Assembly (NCBI RefSeq): GCF_000015045.1
Contig: NC_008609.1
Location: 930,001-994,000 of the forward strand
Length of the DNA stretch: 64,000 nt
Direction of reading: 5' to 3'
Source of the DNA: Pelobacter propionicus DSM 2379
GTDB taxonomy: Bacteria > Desulfobacterota > Desulfuromonadia > Geobacterales > Pseudopelobacteraceae
Both the position numbers and the translations under genes were made by a program. Shown piece by piece: positions 45,892 to 55,050 of this stretch. The notes below the pieces were generated by a model. That model made no database searches. It worked only from the letters and a program-made list of their open reading frames with translations, and was not told where the DNA came from. Positions within the stretch are counted from its first letter, which is position 1. Every line of letters starts with the position of its first letter.

Positions 45892-47045
45892 CGGGATTGG
45901 GCGTGGTCTCGTCCGCCGGCAACGGCTGCAGCGAGACCCTTGATTCCTTTGTACGGCTGGAACGCAACGCCGGACCGGTCACCCTCTTTCCCACGGCCAT
46001 GGAGTATCCGGTCTTCGAGGTCAGGGGGATGCCGCAACCGTATTGCCTCCAGGGGATGCGCACCCTCGGCCTGACCCTGATGGCCCTGGACCAGGCCCTG
46101 GAGGATGCCGGCCTGGACGACCTGTCCGGCCGACGCGTGGGGGTCTGTCTGGGGACCACGGTGGCCAGCCAGCTGAACGACCTGGGGTTCTACGCCAGCT
46201 ACCGCAGCCAGGGCTCGGCGCCTCTGACAGCGGTCGACCGCTTCCTCAAGGGGAACCTGGCCGAATGCGTAGCCCGCCGGGTCGGCGCACGCGGCCCGGT
46301 CCTGACCGTGGTCAACGCCTGCTCCTCGGGGAGCGATGCCATCGGCGTGGCTCTCTCCTGGTTGAAGGGGGGGCTGTGCGACCTGGTCATCGCCGGCGGA
46401 GCCGACGAGCTGAACCATGTGCCCTACTGCGGCTTCAACTCCCTGGGCATCCTCAATCCGGGGCTCTGCGCCCCCTTTGACCGTGACCGCCGGGGGCTGA
46501 ACCTGGGGGAAGGGGCCGGGATCATGGTCCTGGAGCAGGAACGGCACGCCCGCATGCGGGGGAAGAGCTGCCAGCTCTTCCTGGCCGGATACGGCTCCAT
46601 GGCCGATGCCTATCACCTGACCGCCCCGCGCCCCGATGGCGCCGGCCTGAGGGCGGCGCTGCACATGGCCCTGGCCGAGGCTGGCATCGAACCCCGGCAG
46701 GTGGCCTTCGTCAATGCCCATGGCACCGGCACCCAGGACAATGACCTGGTGGAGGGGACGGTTATCAAGGATCTTTTCGGAGCCGGGCTGAAGCTGCTCT
46801 CAACCAAGGGGTACACCGGCCACACCCTGGGGGCAGCCGGCGGCCTGGAGGCGGTGTTCAGCGCCTTGGCGCTGCGGGAAGGGTGGATACCGGCCAGCGC
46901 CGGATTCGTGAACCGGGACGAGGCCATTCCCCTGGTGCCGGTGCGGGAAAAGAGCGCCATCAGCGGATGCTATGCGGTCTCCACTTCCCTGGCCTTCGGG
47001 GGGAACAACGCGGCCATCGTCCTGGGGCGGGGAGGGAAACCATGA
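45867..47045 (+). CDS. Beta-ketoacyl synthase, complete (third)
   Basis: The 392-aa condensing enzyme has C152 (VVNACSSGSDAIG), H285 (VNAHGTGTQDND) and H319 (KGYTGHTLGAAGG). It starts at ATG 45867, 24 nt inside the deacetylase gene, after GGGGA. Its stop overlaps the start of a KS-like partner by 4 nt. The pair resembles the KS/CLF heterodimers of type II polyketide synthases, so chain elongation with defined length is expected. Confidence 0.92.
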   Translation: MHGTDMLITGLGVVSSAGNGCSETLDSFVRLERNAGPVTLFPTAMEYPVFEVRGMPQPYCLQGMRTLGLTLMALDQALEDAGLDDLSGRRVGVCLGTTVASQLNDLGFYASYRSQGSAPLTAVDRFLKGNLAECVARRVGARGPVLTVVNACSSGSDAIGVALSWLKGGLCDLVIAGGADELNHVPYCGFNSLGILNPGLCAPFDRDRRGLNLGEGAGIMVLEQERHARMRGKSCQLFLAGYGSMADAYHLTAPRPDGAGLRAALHMALAEAGIEPRQVAFVNAHGTGTQDNDLVEGTVIKDLFGAGLKLLSTKGYTGHTLGAAGGLEAVFSALALREGWIPASAGFVNRDEAIPLVPVREKSAISGCYAVSTSLAFGGNNAAIVLGRGGKP

Positions 47046-48115
47046 ACATCCTCGGTATCGGCTCTGTTTTCAGCCGGGGAGCGGGAGTCCCGGCCCTGGA
47101 GGATGCCCTGCTCTCCGGCTGGCAGGCGCCGTCACGGGTGGAGGACCCCCGGGCGGAGAGCGGGTTTCGCCCGGCCTATCTGGTGGATCTGGCCGCGGTC
47201 CCGGACCGCACGCTGCTGAAGAAGCTCCGCAGGGCCGACAAACTGAGCAAAATGTGCGTGCTGGCCGCCGCCGGAGCCTTGGCTGACAGCGCCATTCCTG
47301 ACCTGGCTGACAAGCGCATCGGCATCATCCTGGCCACCGCCTTCGGCGCCCAGGTGACCACCTTTGATTTCCTGGACGGCATCCTGGATTTCGGCGATGC
47401 CCATGCCTCGCCCACCACCTTCTCCAACTCGGTGCACAACGCGGCCGCCTCCTATGTCTCGTCGTCCCTGAACATCCAGGGGCCGACCCTGACGGTGACC
47501 CAGTTCCGCTTCTCGTTCCAGTCCGCGCTCCAACTGGCCCGCACCTGGCTGGACCAGGGACGCTGCGACTACCTGCTGGTGGGGGGGGCGGACCAGTACG
47601 GCGACGTGCTGGGCTATGTGGCCGACCGGAAGCTGCATACGGCCGGGGATGGCAGGATCACCCCCTTTGTCTTCAACCCGGCCCGTCAGGTGCCGGGGGA
47701 GGGGGCGCTCTTCCTGCTTTTGGGCAGGGAGACGACCGAAAACGCCTACTGCGCCATGGACGGCGTGTACGTCAGCGACGACCCGGCCCGGGATCGGGCG
47801 GTGGACATGAACATCATCGAGGCCGACGGCATGCTGGCGGACGAATCGGGGTACCTCTCCTCCCTTGATCCCCGCATCCCCACCACGGCCTACTCTCCGC
47901 TGTTCGGCAGCATGCTGGTGGGAGGCGCCTTCAATCTGGCCGCCGGCGCCCTGATGCTGAAGCGGCAGACCAGCTTCGCGCCGCCGGTGACGGACAACCC
48001 CCGTGGCCTGAAGCTGGTGGCTGGGACCGCCGCGGCTTCCATCGCTTCGATCCGTTCACTCGGCCTGAACTGTTACGGCGAGGCCTCAGCCGTCTATCTG
48101 ACGCGGCTGCCCTAA
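47042..48115 (+). CDS. Chain-length-factor-like ketosynthase homologue
   Basis: The 357-aa protein keeps the thiolase-like fold (DKLSKMCVLAAAGALADSA, SPTTFSNSVHNAAASYVSS) but all three catalytic residues are replaced. The Cys position is R156 in LTVTQFRFSFQSA, the NAHGTGT block reads NIIEADGML, and the second His position is Ser in FGSMLVGGA. A Gln just before the Cys position (Q154) recalls the CLF Gln but is displaced. It probably forms a heterodimer with the preceding KS. ATG 47042 overlaps the KS stop. Confidence 0.87.
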   Translation: MNILGIGSVFSRGAGVPALEDALLSGWQAPSRVEDPRAESGFRPAYLVDLAAVPDRTLLKKLRRADKLSKMCVLAAAGALADSAIPDLADKRIGIILATAFGAQVTTFDFLDGILDFGDAHASPTTFSNSVHNAAASYVSSSLNIQGPTLTVTQFRFSFQSALQLARTWLDQGRCDYLLVGGADQYGDVLGYVADRKLHTAGDGRITPFVFNPARQVPGEGALFLLLGRETTENAYCAMDGVYVSDDPARDRAVDMNIIEADGMLADESGYLSSLDPRIPTTAYSPLFGSMLVGGAFNLAAGALMLKRQTSFAPPVTDNPRGLKLVAGTAAASIASIRSLGLNCYGEASAVYLTRLP

Positions 48116-48296
48116 CCGGGGGCGGCTGCGGAAGCCAGCTCTTCTCCAGCGGTCCCGTGGCTTTGCCCGATAACCACCATACCCCGTTAGAGCCTTGCGC
48201 ACGAGGCTGGGGACGCTTTTTACCCACACCCTGCCCGTCAGGGGGGAGACGAATTTACGAGCCCTGCATGGGGGCGACCACCAGAGGTGCTTCTCT

Positions 48297-48539
48297 ATGA
48301 CCGTTGAAGAAATTGAAAAAAAACTGATCCAGGGTATCGCATCCATTACCGGCTGCGATCTGGCCGCCATCTCTCCCCATTCCCCCTTCCACGAGCTGGG
48401 GCTGGACTCCTTCGGTTTCGTCGAGACCCTGGTCTTCATCGAAGAAACCTTCAAGTTGAAGCTGATCTCCACGGAACTGACCAGGCAGGATTTCGAGAGC
48501 ATCCACCTGCTGGCGCAGCTGATCGCCAGAAAACAGTGA
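48297..48539 (+). CDS. Acyl carrier protein (third)
   Basis: The 80-aa carrier protein has S38 in LGLDSFGFVETLVFI, an unusual DSF in place of DSL, as in ACPs of some polyketide and aryl polyene systems. It lies 181 nt after the CLF-like gene, so it may have its own promoter. AGAGGTG precedes ATG 48297. The condensation-like gene follows after 13 nt. Confidence 0.88.
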   Translation: MTVEEIEKKLIQGIASITGCDLAAISPHSPFHELGLDSFGFVETLVFIEETFKLKLISTELTRQDFESIHLLAQLIARKQ

Positions 48540-48552
48540 ACCCCTGATCCCC

Positions 48553-49872
48553 ATGCTGGAGTCTCCACGCAAGCGCTACCTGTCCGGCTCGGACTGGGTG
48601 ATCGCCGCCCTGGACCATCAGCTCAGGTCCACCACCAGCGCGGGCAATACCTGCCAGGTGGGGCTGCTTCTGGATGGTCAGCTGGACCAGGACCTCTTCA
48701 GGAGGGAGCTCAGGCGCTTCACCTGCCGCTTTCCGGTGCTGCAGGGGCGCGTCCGGCGAGACTTGAGGCTGACTCCCTACTGGAGCATCCCCCCCGGGTT
48801 GAGGGAGGATATCCCGGTGCAGGTGTCCCGGATCGCCGATCTCACCCGCAGCGGGGAGCTGCTGGCGCTGCTCAGCCACGCCGCCGATATCCCCTTCCGG
48901 GACGAACGCGAGCACCTGGCATTCCATATTGTCGATGACGGCCGCAGGAGCGCCCTGGTCATGCGTTTCGACCATCGCCTGTTCGATGCCCGCGGCGCGG
49001 AATCCTTTCTCGATAGCTTCCGCTTGAGCCTTGGCCAGGAGGATCTTCCCTCAACCCCGATCAGTTTCCGCTCGTCGGCGGAGCTGAGCCACTGGAACAG
49101 GAAGTTTCGGGCCGGCAGAAACGTCAACCGCCGGATCATCGCCCTCTCCCGCTCCACGCCGCTGAGCCTGCCCCTTCCTCCCGGAAGGGACAGAGGCTTC
49201 GGCTACCGCCTGCTCTGTTTCGACCGGCACGAGACGGACGCCATTTTCCACAGGGCCGATCACATGGCAGGCTATTTGATGGAGTCCTCGTTCTTCCTGG
49301 CCGCCATCACGGCCAGCCTGCACGGGCTGTTCGTTTCCCGTTCCGCCCCGGGGGAGAGCTATCTGGTGCCGGTTACCACTGATCTCGGTTCGGCCCGGGG
49401 TGTGGAGCGGGAGCTGTTCTTCAACCACTCTTCCTATCTCTTCTACCAGGTTCCGGCGCAGCTGGCCGGGGACATGGTGGCCCTGGTGGCCCTGTTCAAA
49501 CAGCAGATGTACGACCAGATCAAGTCCGGCTTTCCCCGCGACCTGGCCGAGGCCACCCTGCTGAGCCGCATCGCGCCGCTCCCCCTGATGGGAAAGCTGA
49601 TGCATCTCCCCCTGGAGGGGAAGCTGGCCAGCTATGTCTTCTCCCATGTGGGCAGGAGCTCCTTCCTCGGGACGGAGTTCATGGGGTGCCGGGTGGACAA
49701 CATCCTGCATCTGCCGCGGGTGCCCGCTCCGCCCGGCCTGGGGGTCTTCGGCTGCCTGTATGACGGGCGCCTGACCCTGACCATAGCCCATCTGGATGGC
49801 CTGCTGGAGCAGGGGGAGCTGGACCTGCTGGAGGCCGCCATCCGCCGGAATATGGGGGCGGAGCCGTCGTGA
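48553..49872 (+). CDS. Condensation-domain/CoA-dependent acyltransferase-like protein
   Basis: The 439-aa protein looks like a member of the condensation/wax-ester-synthase/PapA superfamily. The HHxxxD catalytic motif appears as FDHRLFDARG (first His changed to Asp, second His and final Asp kept). The PVTTDLGS and FFNHSSYLFY segments fit the second subdomain. It might transfer the finished acyl chain from ACP to an alcohol or amine. It directly follows the third ACP gene, its likely donor. Family assignment is moderate since the motif is degenerate. Confidence 0.7.
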   Translation: MLESPRKRYLSGSDWVIAALDHQLRSTTSAGNTCQVGLLLDGQLDQDLFRRELRRFTCRFPVLQGRVRRDLRLTPYWSIPPGLREDIPVQVSRIADLTRSGELLALLSHAADIPFRDEREHLAFHIVDDGRRSALVMRFDHRLFDARGAESFLDSFRLSLGQEDLPSTPISFRSSAELSHWNRKFRAGRNVNRRIIALSRSTPLSLPLPPGRDRGFGYRLLCFDRHETDAIFHRADHMAGYLMESSFFLAAITASLHGLFVSRSAPGESYLVPVTTDLGSARGVERELFFNHSSYLFYQVPAQLAGDMVALVALFKQQMYDQIKSGFPRDLAEATLLSRIAPLPLMGKLMHLPLEGKLASYVFSHVGRSSFLGTEFMGCRVDNILHLPRVPAPPGLGVFGCLYDGRLTLTIAHLDGLLEQGELDLLEAAIRRNMGAEPS

Positions 49873-49993
49873 CGCTGCTGGTAAAATCGTGCAGGGGGGA
49901 ATTGCTGCCGTTGATCCGATTGGCGGCTGCACCTGGCTCCCAATCCCCGCCCGTCCAGGGAGGGGAGCTGTATTACCTAACAGTTGAGGGGGG

Positions 49994-50584
49994 ATGCTGG
50001 TGACCTGCAGGGCTCTGAAAACCGCCGGCTGGCTGGCAATGGCAAGCGCCTTTGCCTCCATTCCGCTGACATACGCCTCCTTCCGGCTGGATGGCGGCGC
50101 CGATCCGGTCACCAACGCTATCCAGATCGCTATTCAGTTGGTCGGGATGACGCTGTTTGTTGCCATCACCCTGTTGCTCAGGAGGCTGCTCAACGCCAGG
50201 TTCGGATTCCATGACGCGGACAGGAGCATCGACCTGATGGTCATGGCGAATGTGGTGGCCTCCATTGCCTCTGTCGTGGCGCTCTGCTTCCCGCAGTGGA
50301 AGGAAATGTTGGGGGGTGCATCCCTCGTGATCGTGGTCTTCCAGGGGATAGTGCAGGTTCGATTCGGCCTTCGGCTGCTCAGGCTGCAGGATGACCTGGA
50401 CGGGATGCTGCGCCCCTTCTGCTATCTGAATGTGGCAACCGGTGTCTGCATCGCCTCGCTCGTGCTGATTGTCGTCGGGGTAGTGGTGAGCGCCATAGCC
50501 GACCTGATGCTGGGGACGATATTCTTTCACCTAGCCAAACTGGAGCGGGAACCGGATTCCCGCGGGACCGGCGCACAGCCATAG
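49994..50584 (+). CDS. Small multi-spanning membrane protein of unknown function
   Basis: The 196-aa protein has four or five predicted helices (LAMASAFASIPLTYASF, AIQLVGMTLFVAITLLL, VMANVVASIASVVALCF, SLVLIVVGVVVSAIADLML) and a charged cytoplasmic tail. No family is recognised. A GAGGGGGG stretch precedes ATG 49994. It comes after the condensation-like gene and before the decarboxylase and may serve the lipid pathway or be unrelated. Confidence 0.65.
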   Translation: MLVTCRALKTAGWLAMASAFASIPLTYASFRLDGGADPVTNAIQIAIQLVGMTLFVAITLLLRRLLNARFGFHDADRSIDLMVMANVVASIASVVALCFPQWKEMLGGASLVIVVFQGIVQVRFGLRLLRLQDDLDGMLRPFCYLNVATGVCIASLVLIVVGVVVSAIADLMLGTIFFHLAKLEREPDSRGTGAQP

Positions 50585-50634
50585 AGATTGGCACTGTTCG
50601 TTGCCCCAAGCCTGCGCAAGAAAGTGAATCCATA

Positions 50635-52338
50635 ATGCCGAAAAAACGTGACGCAGCCCGCGCCAACCTGGAAACCCTGTACCGGATCTTCACCGTACCC
50701 GAGGCGCCCGATTCGACCCTGGGCGCCATCGACCAGGCGATTGCCGACGATGTAATCGGTTTTTTGCAGACCCATATCGTTGCCGTGGAGCACGACCTGG
50801 AAGAGATCGAGGCCTACTACTCCTCCCCTGTCATCCCGGAAGAGCCGACCTATGTCTCCGAATATACGGAATTCGTCAAACGGAACCTGGTGGCCCAGTC
50901 GGTGCATACCGCCGCCCCCGGCTTTGTGGGCCACATGACCTCGGCGCTCCCCTACTTCATGCTTCCCCTGGCGCGGCTGATGACCGCCCTCAACCAGAAC
51001 CTGGTCAAGGTGGAGACCTCCAAGGCCTTTACCCCCATGGAACGGCAGGTTCTGGCCATGCTCCACCGCCTGGTCTATCGCCGGCCGGACGACTTCTATC
51101 CCCCCTGGATTCACAACAGCCAGCATGCCTTGGGCGCTTTCTGTTCCGGCGGCACCATTGCCAACGTTACGGCGCTCTGGGTGGCGCGCAACCGCCTCTT
51201 CGCCCCCAGCAGGACCTTTGGCGGCATTGCCCGGGAAGGGCTGTTCCGCGCCCTGAAACATCACGGCTGCGACGGGATCGCCGTGCTCGTCTCCGAGCGG
51301 GGACACTACTCCTTCGGCAAGGCCACCGACCTGCTGGGCTTCGGCCGGGACAACCTGATCAAGGTGAAGACCGACGGCCATAACCGCATCGACCTGAAGC
51401 TGCTCAGGGAAGAGTACCGGCGTCTGCGGGACCGCAACATCCTTCCGCTGGCGCTGGTGGGCATTGCCGGGACCACCGAAACCGGCAACGTGGACCCGCT
51501 GGAGGCCATGGCGGATTTCGCCCAGGAGATCGGCTGTCATTTTCACGTGGATGCCGCCTGGGGCGGACCGACCCTCTTTTCCGACCGTTACCGCTCCCTG
51601 CTGGCCGGCATAGAGCGGGCCGATTCGGTGACCATCGACGGCCACAAGCAGCTGTATGTGCCCATGGGGGCGGGGATGGTGGTGTTCAAGGACCCGACTG
51701 CCCAGTCGGCCATAGAGCACCACGCCAACTACATCCTGCGCCGCGGTTCCAAGGACCTGGGCAGCCACACCCTGGAGGGGTCGCGGCCCGGGATGGCCAT
51801 GCTGGTTCATGCCGGTTTTTGCATCATCGGTCGCAAGGGGTACGAGCTGCTCATCGACAGGGGGATCGAGCGGGCGCGGACCTTTGCCGAGATGGTCCGC
51901 AGCCATCCCGATTTCGAGCTGACCAGCGAGCCGGAGCTGAACATCCTTACCTACCGCTTCAGTCCGGCCAAGGTTCAGCAGGCCCTGGCGCGAGCAACGG
52001 ATGAACAGCGCCCCTACATCAACGCGCTCCTGGACCAGGTTAACCAGCAGCTGCAGAAGCACCAGCGGGAAGCGGGCAAGACCTTCGTCTCCCGAACCCG
52101 TCTCTGCGTGGGGCCTCGCCAGGAGGAGTTCACCGTGCTGCGGGCCGTGCTGGCCAACCCGCTGACCACCGATGAGATCATGGAGGCGATTCTGGCCGAA
52201 CAGTGCGAGATCGCGCGCACGCCTGAGATTCAGGCGCTGCTCAGGCAGATAGAGCGGCGCTGTGCAGGTGGGGAGCGGGACGAGCCGCTCCAACTCCAGG
52301 ACTACCCCGGTGAGTTGGACGAGCTGGACGAGTCGTAG
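50635..52338 (+). CDS. PLP-dependent decarboxylase, group II (PanP-like)
   Basis: The 567-aa enzyme is a fold-type I amino-acid decarboxylase. The PLP lysine is K338 in TIDGHKQLYVPMG, the cofactor-contacting HVDAAWGG precedes it, and GAFCSGGTIANVTAL lies near residue 168. Overall pattern and length resemble PanP-like aspartate 1-decarboxylases and glutamate decarboxylases of Gram-negative bacteria. Beta-alanine made from aspartate feeds coenzyme A and hence the phosphopantetheine arm of ACPs, which would fit its place after the lipid cluster, though this link is inference. The start follows a weak RBS 50 nt after the membrane protein gene. Confidence 0.82.
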   Translation: MPKKRDAARANLETLYRIFTVPEAPDSTLGAIDQAIADDVIGFLQTHIVAVEHDLEEIEAYYSSPVIPEEPTYVSEYTEFVKRNLVAQSVHTAAPGFVGHMTSALPYFMLPLARLMTALNQNLVKVETSKAFTPMERQVLAMLHRLVYRRPDDFYPPWIHNSQHALGAFCSGGTIANVTALWVARNRLFAPSRTFGGIAREGLFRALKHHGCDGIAVLVSERGHYSFGKATDLLGFGRDNLIKVKTDGHNRIDLKLLREEYRRLRDRNILPLALVGIAGTTETGNVDPLEAMADFAQEIGCHFHVDAAWGGPTLFSDRYRSLLAGIERADSVTIDGHKQLYVPMGAGMVVFKDPTAQSAIEHHANYILRRGSKDLGSHTLEGSRPGMAMLVHAGFCIIGRKGYELLIDRGIERARTFAEMVRSHPDFELTSEPELNILTYRFSPAKVQQALARATDEQRPYINALLDQVNQQLQKHQREAGKTFVSRTRLCVGPRQEEFTVLRAVLANPLTTDEIMEAILAEQCEIARTPEIQALLRQIERRCAGGERDEPLQLQDYPGELDELDES

Positions 52339-52371
52339 GGGAAGCGCAGAGGGTGGGTGCCGGCACATACC

Positions 52372-52455
52372 GAAAGCTAATTTTCAGCTGGGCTGAATTC
52401 AACGCTCCCCCCTTTTCAAAAGGGTGACTTTGCACGGCAGTGGCGCTGGCTGATA
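52372..52455. repeat. Short relic of the MITE-like repeat
   Basis: CGCTCCCCCCTTTTCAAAAG and the following GACTTTG...CTGGCTGA match the arm and right flank of the element at 14949-15114; the left flank TTTCAGC...GAATTCAA also matches. Only one internal arm is present, as though the centre was lost. It lies at the point where the recombinase remnant is cut off. Confidence 0.55.
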
Positions 52456-52468
52456 GAATTGTAACGAA

Positions 52469-52705
52469 TCAAAGTAACGAGATGCACAGTCTGTCAAGAT
52501 CATCACAGAGTCTATGGAACACGATTACCTGGAAAAGCTGAAACAGACCCATCCCACCCTGCGGCTCCTGACAGCCGACAACTTCCCTCTCATAAAGGTA
52601 ATACCGCAGCCACTTTTTGTACTCCGCATGAATGGCAGCGTCGATTCCCCGCGTATTGAGATGCGCAACATATCCGGTAAACACAGCATTCGGAATAAGT
52701 AGCAT
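52469..52705 (-). pseudogene. N-terminal remnant of tyrosine recombinase (integron-integrase type)
   Basis: From ATG 52705, with AAAGGAGA upstream, the frame reads MLLIPNAVFTGYVAHLNTRG and then HAEYKKWLRYYL. This resembles the N-terminal leader of integron-type integrases found in delta-proteobacteria, where KWLRYYLDFC is common. The similarity stops after about 45 residues and the core with R...HxxR...Y is missing. The minus-strand position next to a plus-strand cassette array is the arrangement expected for intI. The call is from memory of the family, so moderate. Confidence 0.45.
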
Positions 52706-53008
52706 GCCAATCTCCTTTGACATTGTTTTTACTTCAGAATATATTGCCCACTAATTAACCCGTGCCTATATTGTGTTGCATATCAAGATCACCAACTGAG
52801 CCAGGAACGTTCCAGGGAATGGTATCCTGGGGGATGGCCAGAAAACTTTTTTGCATGCCATGTGGCGTGTTGGTCGGTTTGATTTTATATATATTTTAGT
52901 AACTTGAGTAAATAATGTTTTATGTTTTACGCAGTGGCATCCAGATCTGGTGGGATGTTGACCAGGTCTGATCAATAAGGAGTTGCAAGCTAAAAGGACA
53001 ACAAAGAA
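52706..53008. other. AT-rich spacer before first cassette (possible attI/Pc region)
   Basis: This region separates the recombinase remnant from the first plus-strand cassette gene. GTTGACC at 52957 and GTTGCAA at 52982 are possible recombination cores (GTTRRRY-like), but neither is convincing. AT-rich stretches near 52880-52920 could hold a promoter. Nothing else is seen. Confidence 0.35.
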
Positions 53009-53710
53009 ATGAATAAAATTCCTTGCATACAATGTGGAGTAATGATTTTGGCGTCTACCGCTGAAAAGACTGGTGGTCTCTGCACGCCATGCAAGACTGG
53101 AACTCGTGAGTCATTGGAGGAGTCGCGCCAATGGAATAAGAACCGCAGGGATCAGCTAGCCAAGGCGGAAAGCGAGCGGGAACCTATCGAGGTATTGAGA
53201 AAGTCGGGACACAAAATGCAGTTTCATCACTACCATGGCCTAGAAGATCCTGCATATGAAATATTTCGCGCGGCTCTGGACACCGTCTATGACAAAGGAA
53301 ATGGTAAAAATGAACACATTGAACGACTCTCAAAGGAATGCCGCCTTGTGTATTTGCTTTGGTGTTTTGACGGAGAAATTCACAATGGGGGCTTTGACCA
53401 GCTTTTTACCAACTCTCTCGGTAATCACTGCTTAGAAATACTGCAAGATCTTGATGTTATCGGAGCAAAGAAGTCCTACGATTTACTGCGAATAGCGCTA
53501 AGTTGGTTCCCAAACTCCTCACCTTCGACAAACCGTCGAGAACGGTGGACTCAATATGAACTGTTCTCAGAACAGCAGAAATACCAAACTGACATGGACC
53601 GGCTTGATAAGGAGTTTTACAAGGATGAAGACAAATTGGCTAACTTGATTTGCGATTACGTTATGCACCACGGGTCAGCATTCATAGTCGAAAGTGATGG
53701 GCAGCTGTAA
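53009..53710 (+). CDS. DMP19/DUF4375-like protein with N-terminal zinc ribbon
   Basis: The 233-aa protein begins with a four-Cys ribbon (IPCIQCGVM...GLCTPC). The rest is a DMP19-like domain with LLWCFDGEIHNGGFDQLFTN and LEILQDLDVIGA. DMP19-related proteins occur widely in mobile regions; the Neisseria member is a DNA mimic. AT-richer codon use than in the lipid cluster suggests transfer. It is followed by an attC-like site, so it is probably a cassette gene. Confidence 0.75.
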   Translation: MNKIPCIQCGVMILASTAEKTGGLCTPCKTGTRESLEESRQWNKNRRDQLAKAESEREPIEVLRKSGHKMQFHHYHGLEDPAYEIFRAALDTVYDKGNGKNEHIERLSKECRLVYLLWCFDGEIHNGGFDQLFTNSLGNHCLEILQDLDVIGAKKSYDLLRIALSWFPNSSPSTNRRERWTQYELFSEQQKYQTDMDRLDKEFYKDEDKLANLICDYVMHHGSAFIVESDGQL

Positions 53711-53721
53711 CAAAGAGTGAT

Positions 53722-53785
53722 GTCCAACTTGCGGCGACAGCGGTCTCCGCTGACGCTCCGCCGCTGGCGCCTTGGGACGTTAAAT
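53722..53785. other. attC-like site A
   Basis: GTCCAAC (53722-53728) matches the R'' core RYYYAAC and GTTAAAT (53779-53785) the R' core GTTRRRY. Between them GGCGACAGCGG and CCGCTGGCGCC form an imperfect inverted repeat. It follows the stop of the DMP19 gene by 11 nt, as attC sites do. Blocks GGCGACAGCGGT and GCGCCTT..GACGTT recur in site G at 62486-62536. Confidence 0.7.
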
Positions 53786-53798
53786 GAGGAGGAAATAA

Positions 53799-54626
53799 AT
53801 GGAAAAAGTTGAATATCGGGTATCCATAAAAACAATAAAGGATATCTTAATCATAGTCTTGATTCTGGTTGTTGGATGGAACCTTCTAAAAGCCGATTTC
53901 AGTATTTCATTCGGTCAAATCAATTCGAGTGAGCTGCTATCATTGTTGTTGGCATTGTTCGCGATTGGATTGTCAGTGGCTTTTTACGTTAAGGCCAACA
54001 AAATAAGTAACATGTTTTACGACAACATGTATAAATTTACAAAACAGAATTCGGAGTTGCTAGGAAGGATCGAAGCTGGATTCGGAGAGCAGCTAAGACA
54101 TCTAGACGAGGGATACTCTGGCCTAAGAGAACGTTTCGACATGCTTCCGATCGATTTAGCAAAAACCAAGGCCAGGGTTGAGGATGAAAAAGCCGAAGTC
54201 AAACAAATGGAACAAGAACGAGACAAGTTACTTGAAGAACTGGCTATTAGAGCAAATCTAGAAAATGCAGAAAAGGAAGCTATGTTTGCAAAGCTAAAAT
54301 CCAGAGAGATAGAGTTACAATCAGCCAAAAATGAGCTTTCAAAACTTCAAATGAAATTGAGGGATGCCGTTGATGAGAAAGAATCGGGCGTTCCACTAAG
54401 AGCTATAAAGCATACGAAAAGAGCTGTTTTAGACAAATTAGGGCTGGAAGACATTGCAGAAGCAGATGATGCTACCTTAATGTCAGCGTGGAACCTTATT
54501 AAGGATGAGTTGTCAAGGCCATACATGAACGACCTACGTCGATCTGGTATAGCTGAAAAGAATGGAGAATTGACAGAGGAAGGCCTCCAGTTTATCAAGC
54601 TCACAGCACGAGAAGTAGGCGCTTAA
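53799..54626 (+). CDS. Membrane-anchored coiled-coil protein
   Basis: The 275-aa protein has two N-terminal helices (DILIIVLILVVGWNLL and LLSLLLALFAIGLSVAFYV) and a long Glu/Lys-rich coiled coil (about residues 80-200, EDEKAEVKQMEQERDKLLEEL), then a small C-terminal domain. No family is recognised. AGGAGGAA precedes the start. It lies between attC-like sites A and B, and its base composition is AT-rich, so it is probably a captured cassette gene. Coiled-coil membrane proteins of this layout occur in defence or envelope functions, but nothing specific can be claimed. Confidence 0.7.
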   Translation: MEKVEYRVSIKTIKDILIIVLILVVGWNLLKADFSISFGQINSSELLSLLLALFAIGLSVAFYVKANKISNMFYDNMYKFTKQNSELLGRIEAGFGEQLRHLDEGYSGLRERFDMLPIDLAKTKARVEDEKAEVKQMEQERDKLLEELAIRANLENAEKEAMFAKLKSREIELQSAKNELSKLQMKLRDAVDEKESGVPLRAIKHTKRAVLDKLGLEDIAEADDATLMSAWNLIKDELSRPYMNDLRRSGIAEKNGELTEEGLQFIKLTAREVGA

Positions 54627-54690
54627 CCAAACGCGACAGACGGTCGGCACGGTAAGGCCGCGCCGCCGCTGCGCTCTCCCCCTGTTTGAC
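54621..54690. other. attC-like site B
   Basis: GCTTAAC (54621-54627) fits R'', overlapping the stop codon of the coiled-coil gene. GTTTGAC (54684-54690) fits R' except for one position. The interior AACGCGACAGACGG and CCGCCGCTGCGC can pair imperfectly. Size 70 bp is typical of attC. Confidence 0.55.
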
Positions 54691-54723
54691 CAATGAAAGA
54701 TGAAATGAAAATGAAAGACGCCT

Positions 54724-55050
54724 ATGACTAATTATGTAGCCTATATCCCAGTCTGCCTCGCTGTGATAGGGGTTGCTTGGGTAAGCAGAAAGATAAAGCC
54801 GATAATATTGCAAGTGTTTATTGCTTTTATCGCATCCATAGCAATTTCCATATTTTTGGCGTGTATTCCAGAATGGGTTCATTCATCAACCCCAGGAGAA
54901 AATGCCTTTTCTTGGACATTAGTTTTAGCTGCTACATATGCAATTGTTGCTGTTCCGGTGTCTTTTGTTGCGACGATAGTTTTTAATCTACTTCAGCGCC
55001 GCGATCAACGGAGCAACAACAAACAAGGGAATTCCGGGGGCAATTTGTAA
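54724..55050 (+). CDS. Small membrane protein of unknown function
   Basis: The 108-aa protein has three helices (YVAYIPVCLAVIGVAWV, PIILQVFIAFIASIAISIF, WTLVLAATYAIVAVPVSFV) and a charged C-terminal tail. No family is recognised. No strong RBS precedes ATG 54724. It follows attC-like site B and is AT-rich like its neighbours. No clear attC was found after it. Confidence 0.6.
   Translation: MTNYVAYIPVCLAVIGVAWVSRKIKPIILQVFIAFIASIAISIFLACIPEWVHSSTPGENAFSWTLVLAATYAIVAVPVSFVATIVFNLLQRRDQRSNNKQGNSGGNL

Noticed and set aside
52514-52702. Plus-strand frame opposite the recombinase remnant
   Set aside because: The minus-strand frame has an RBS and resembles integrase N-termini; the plus frame has neither.
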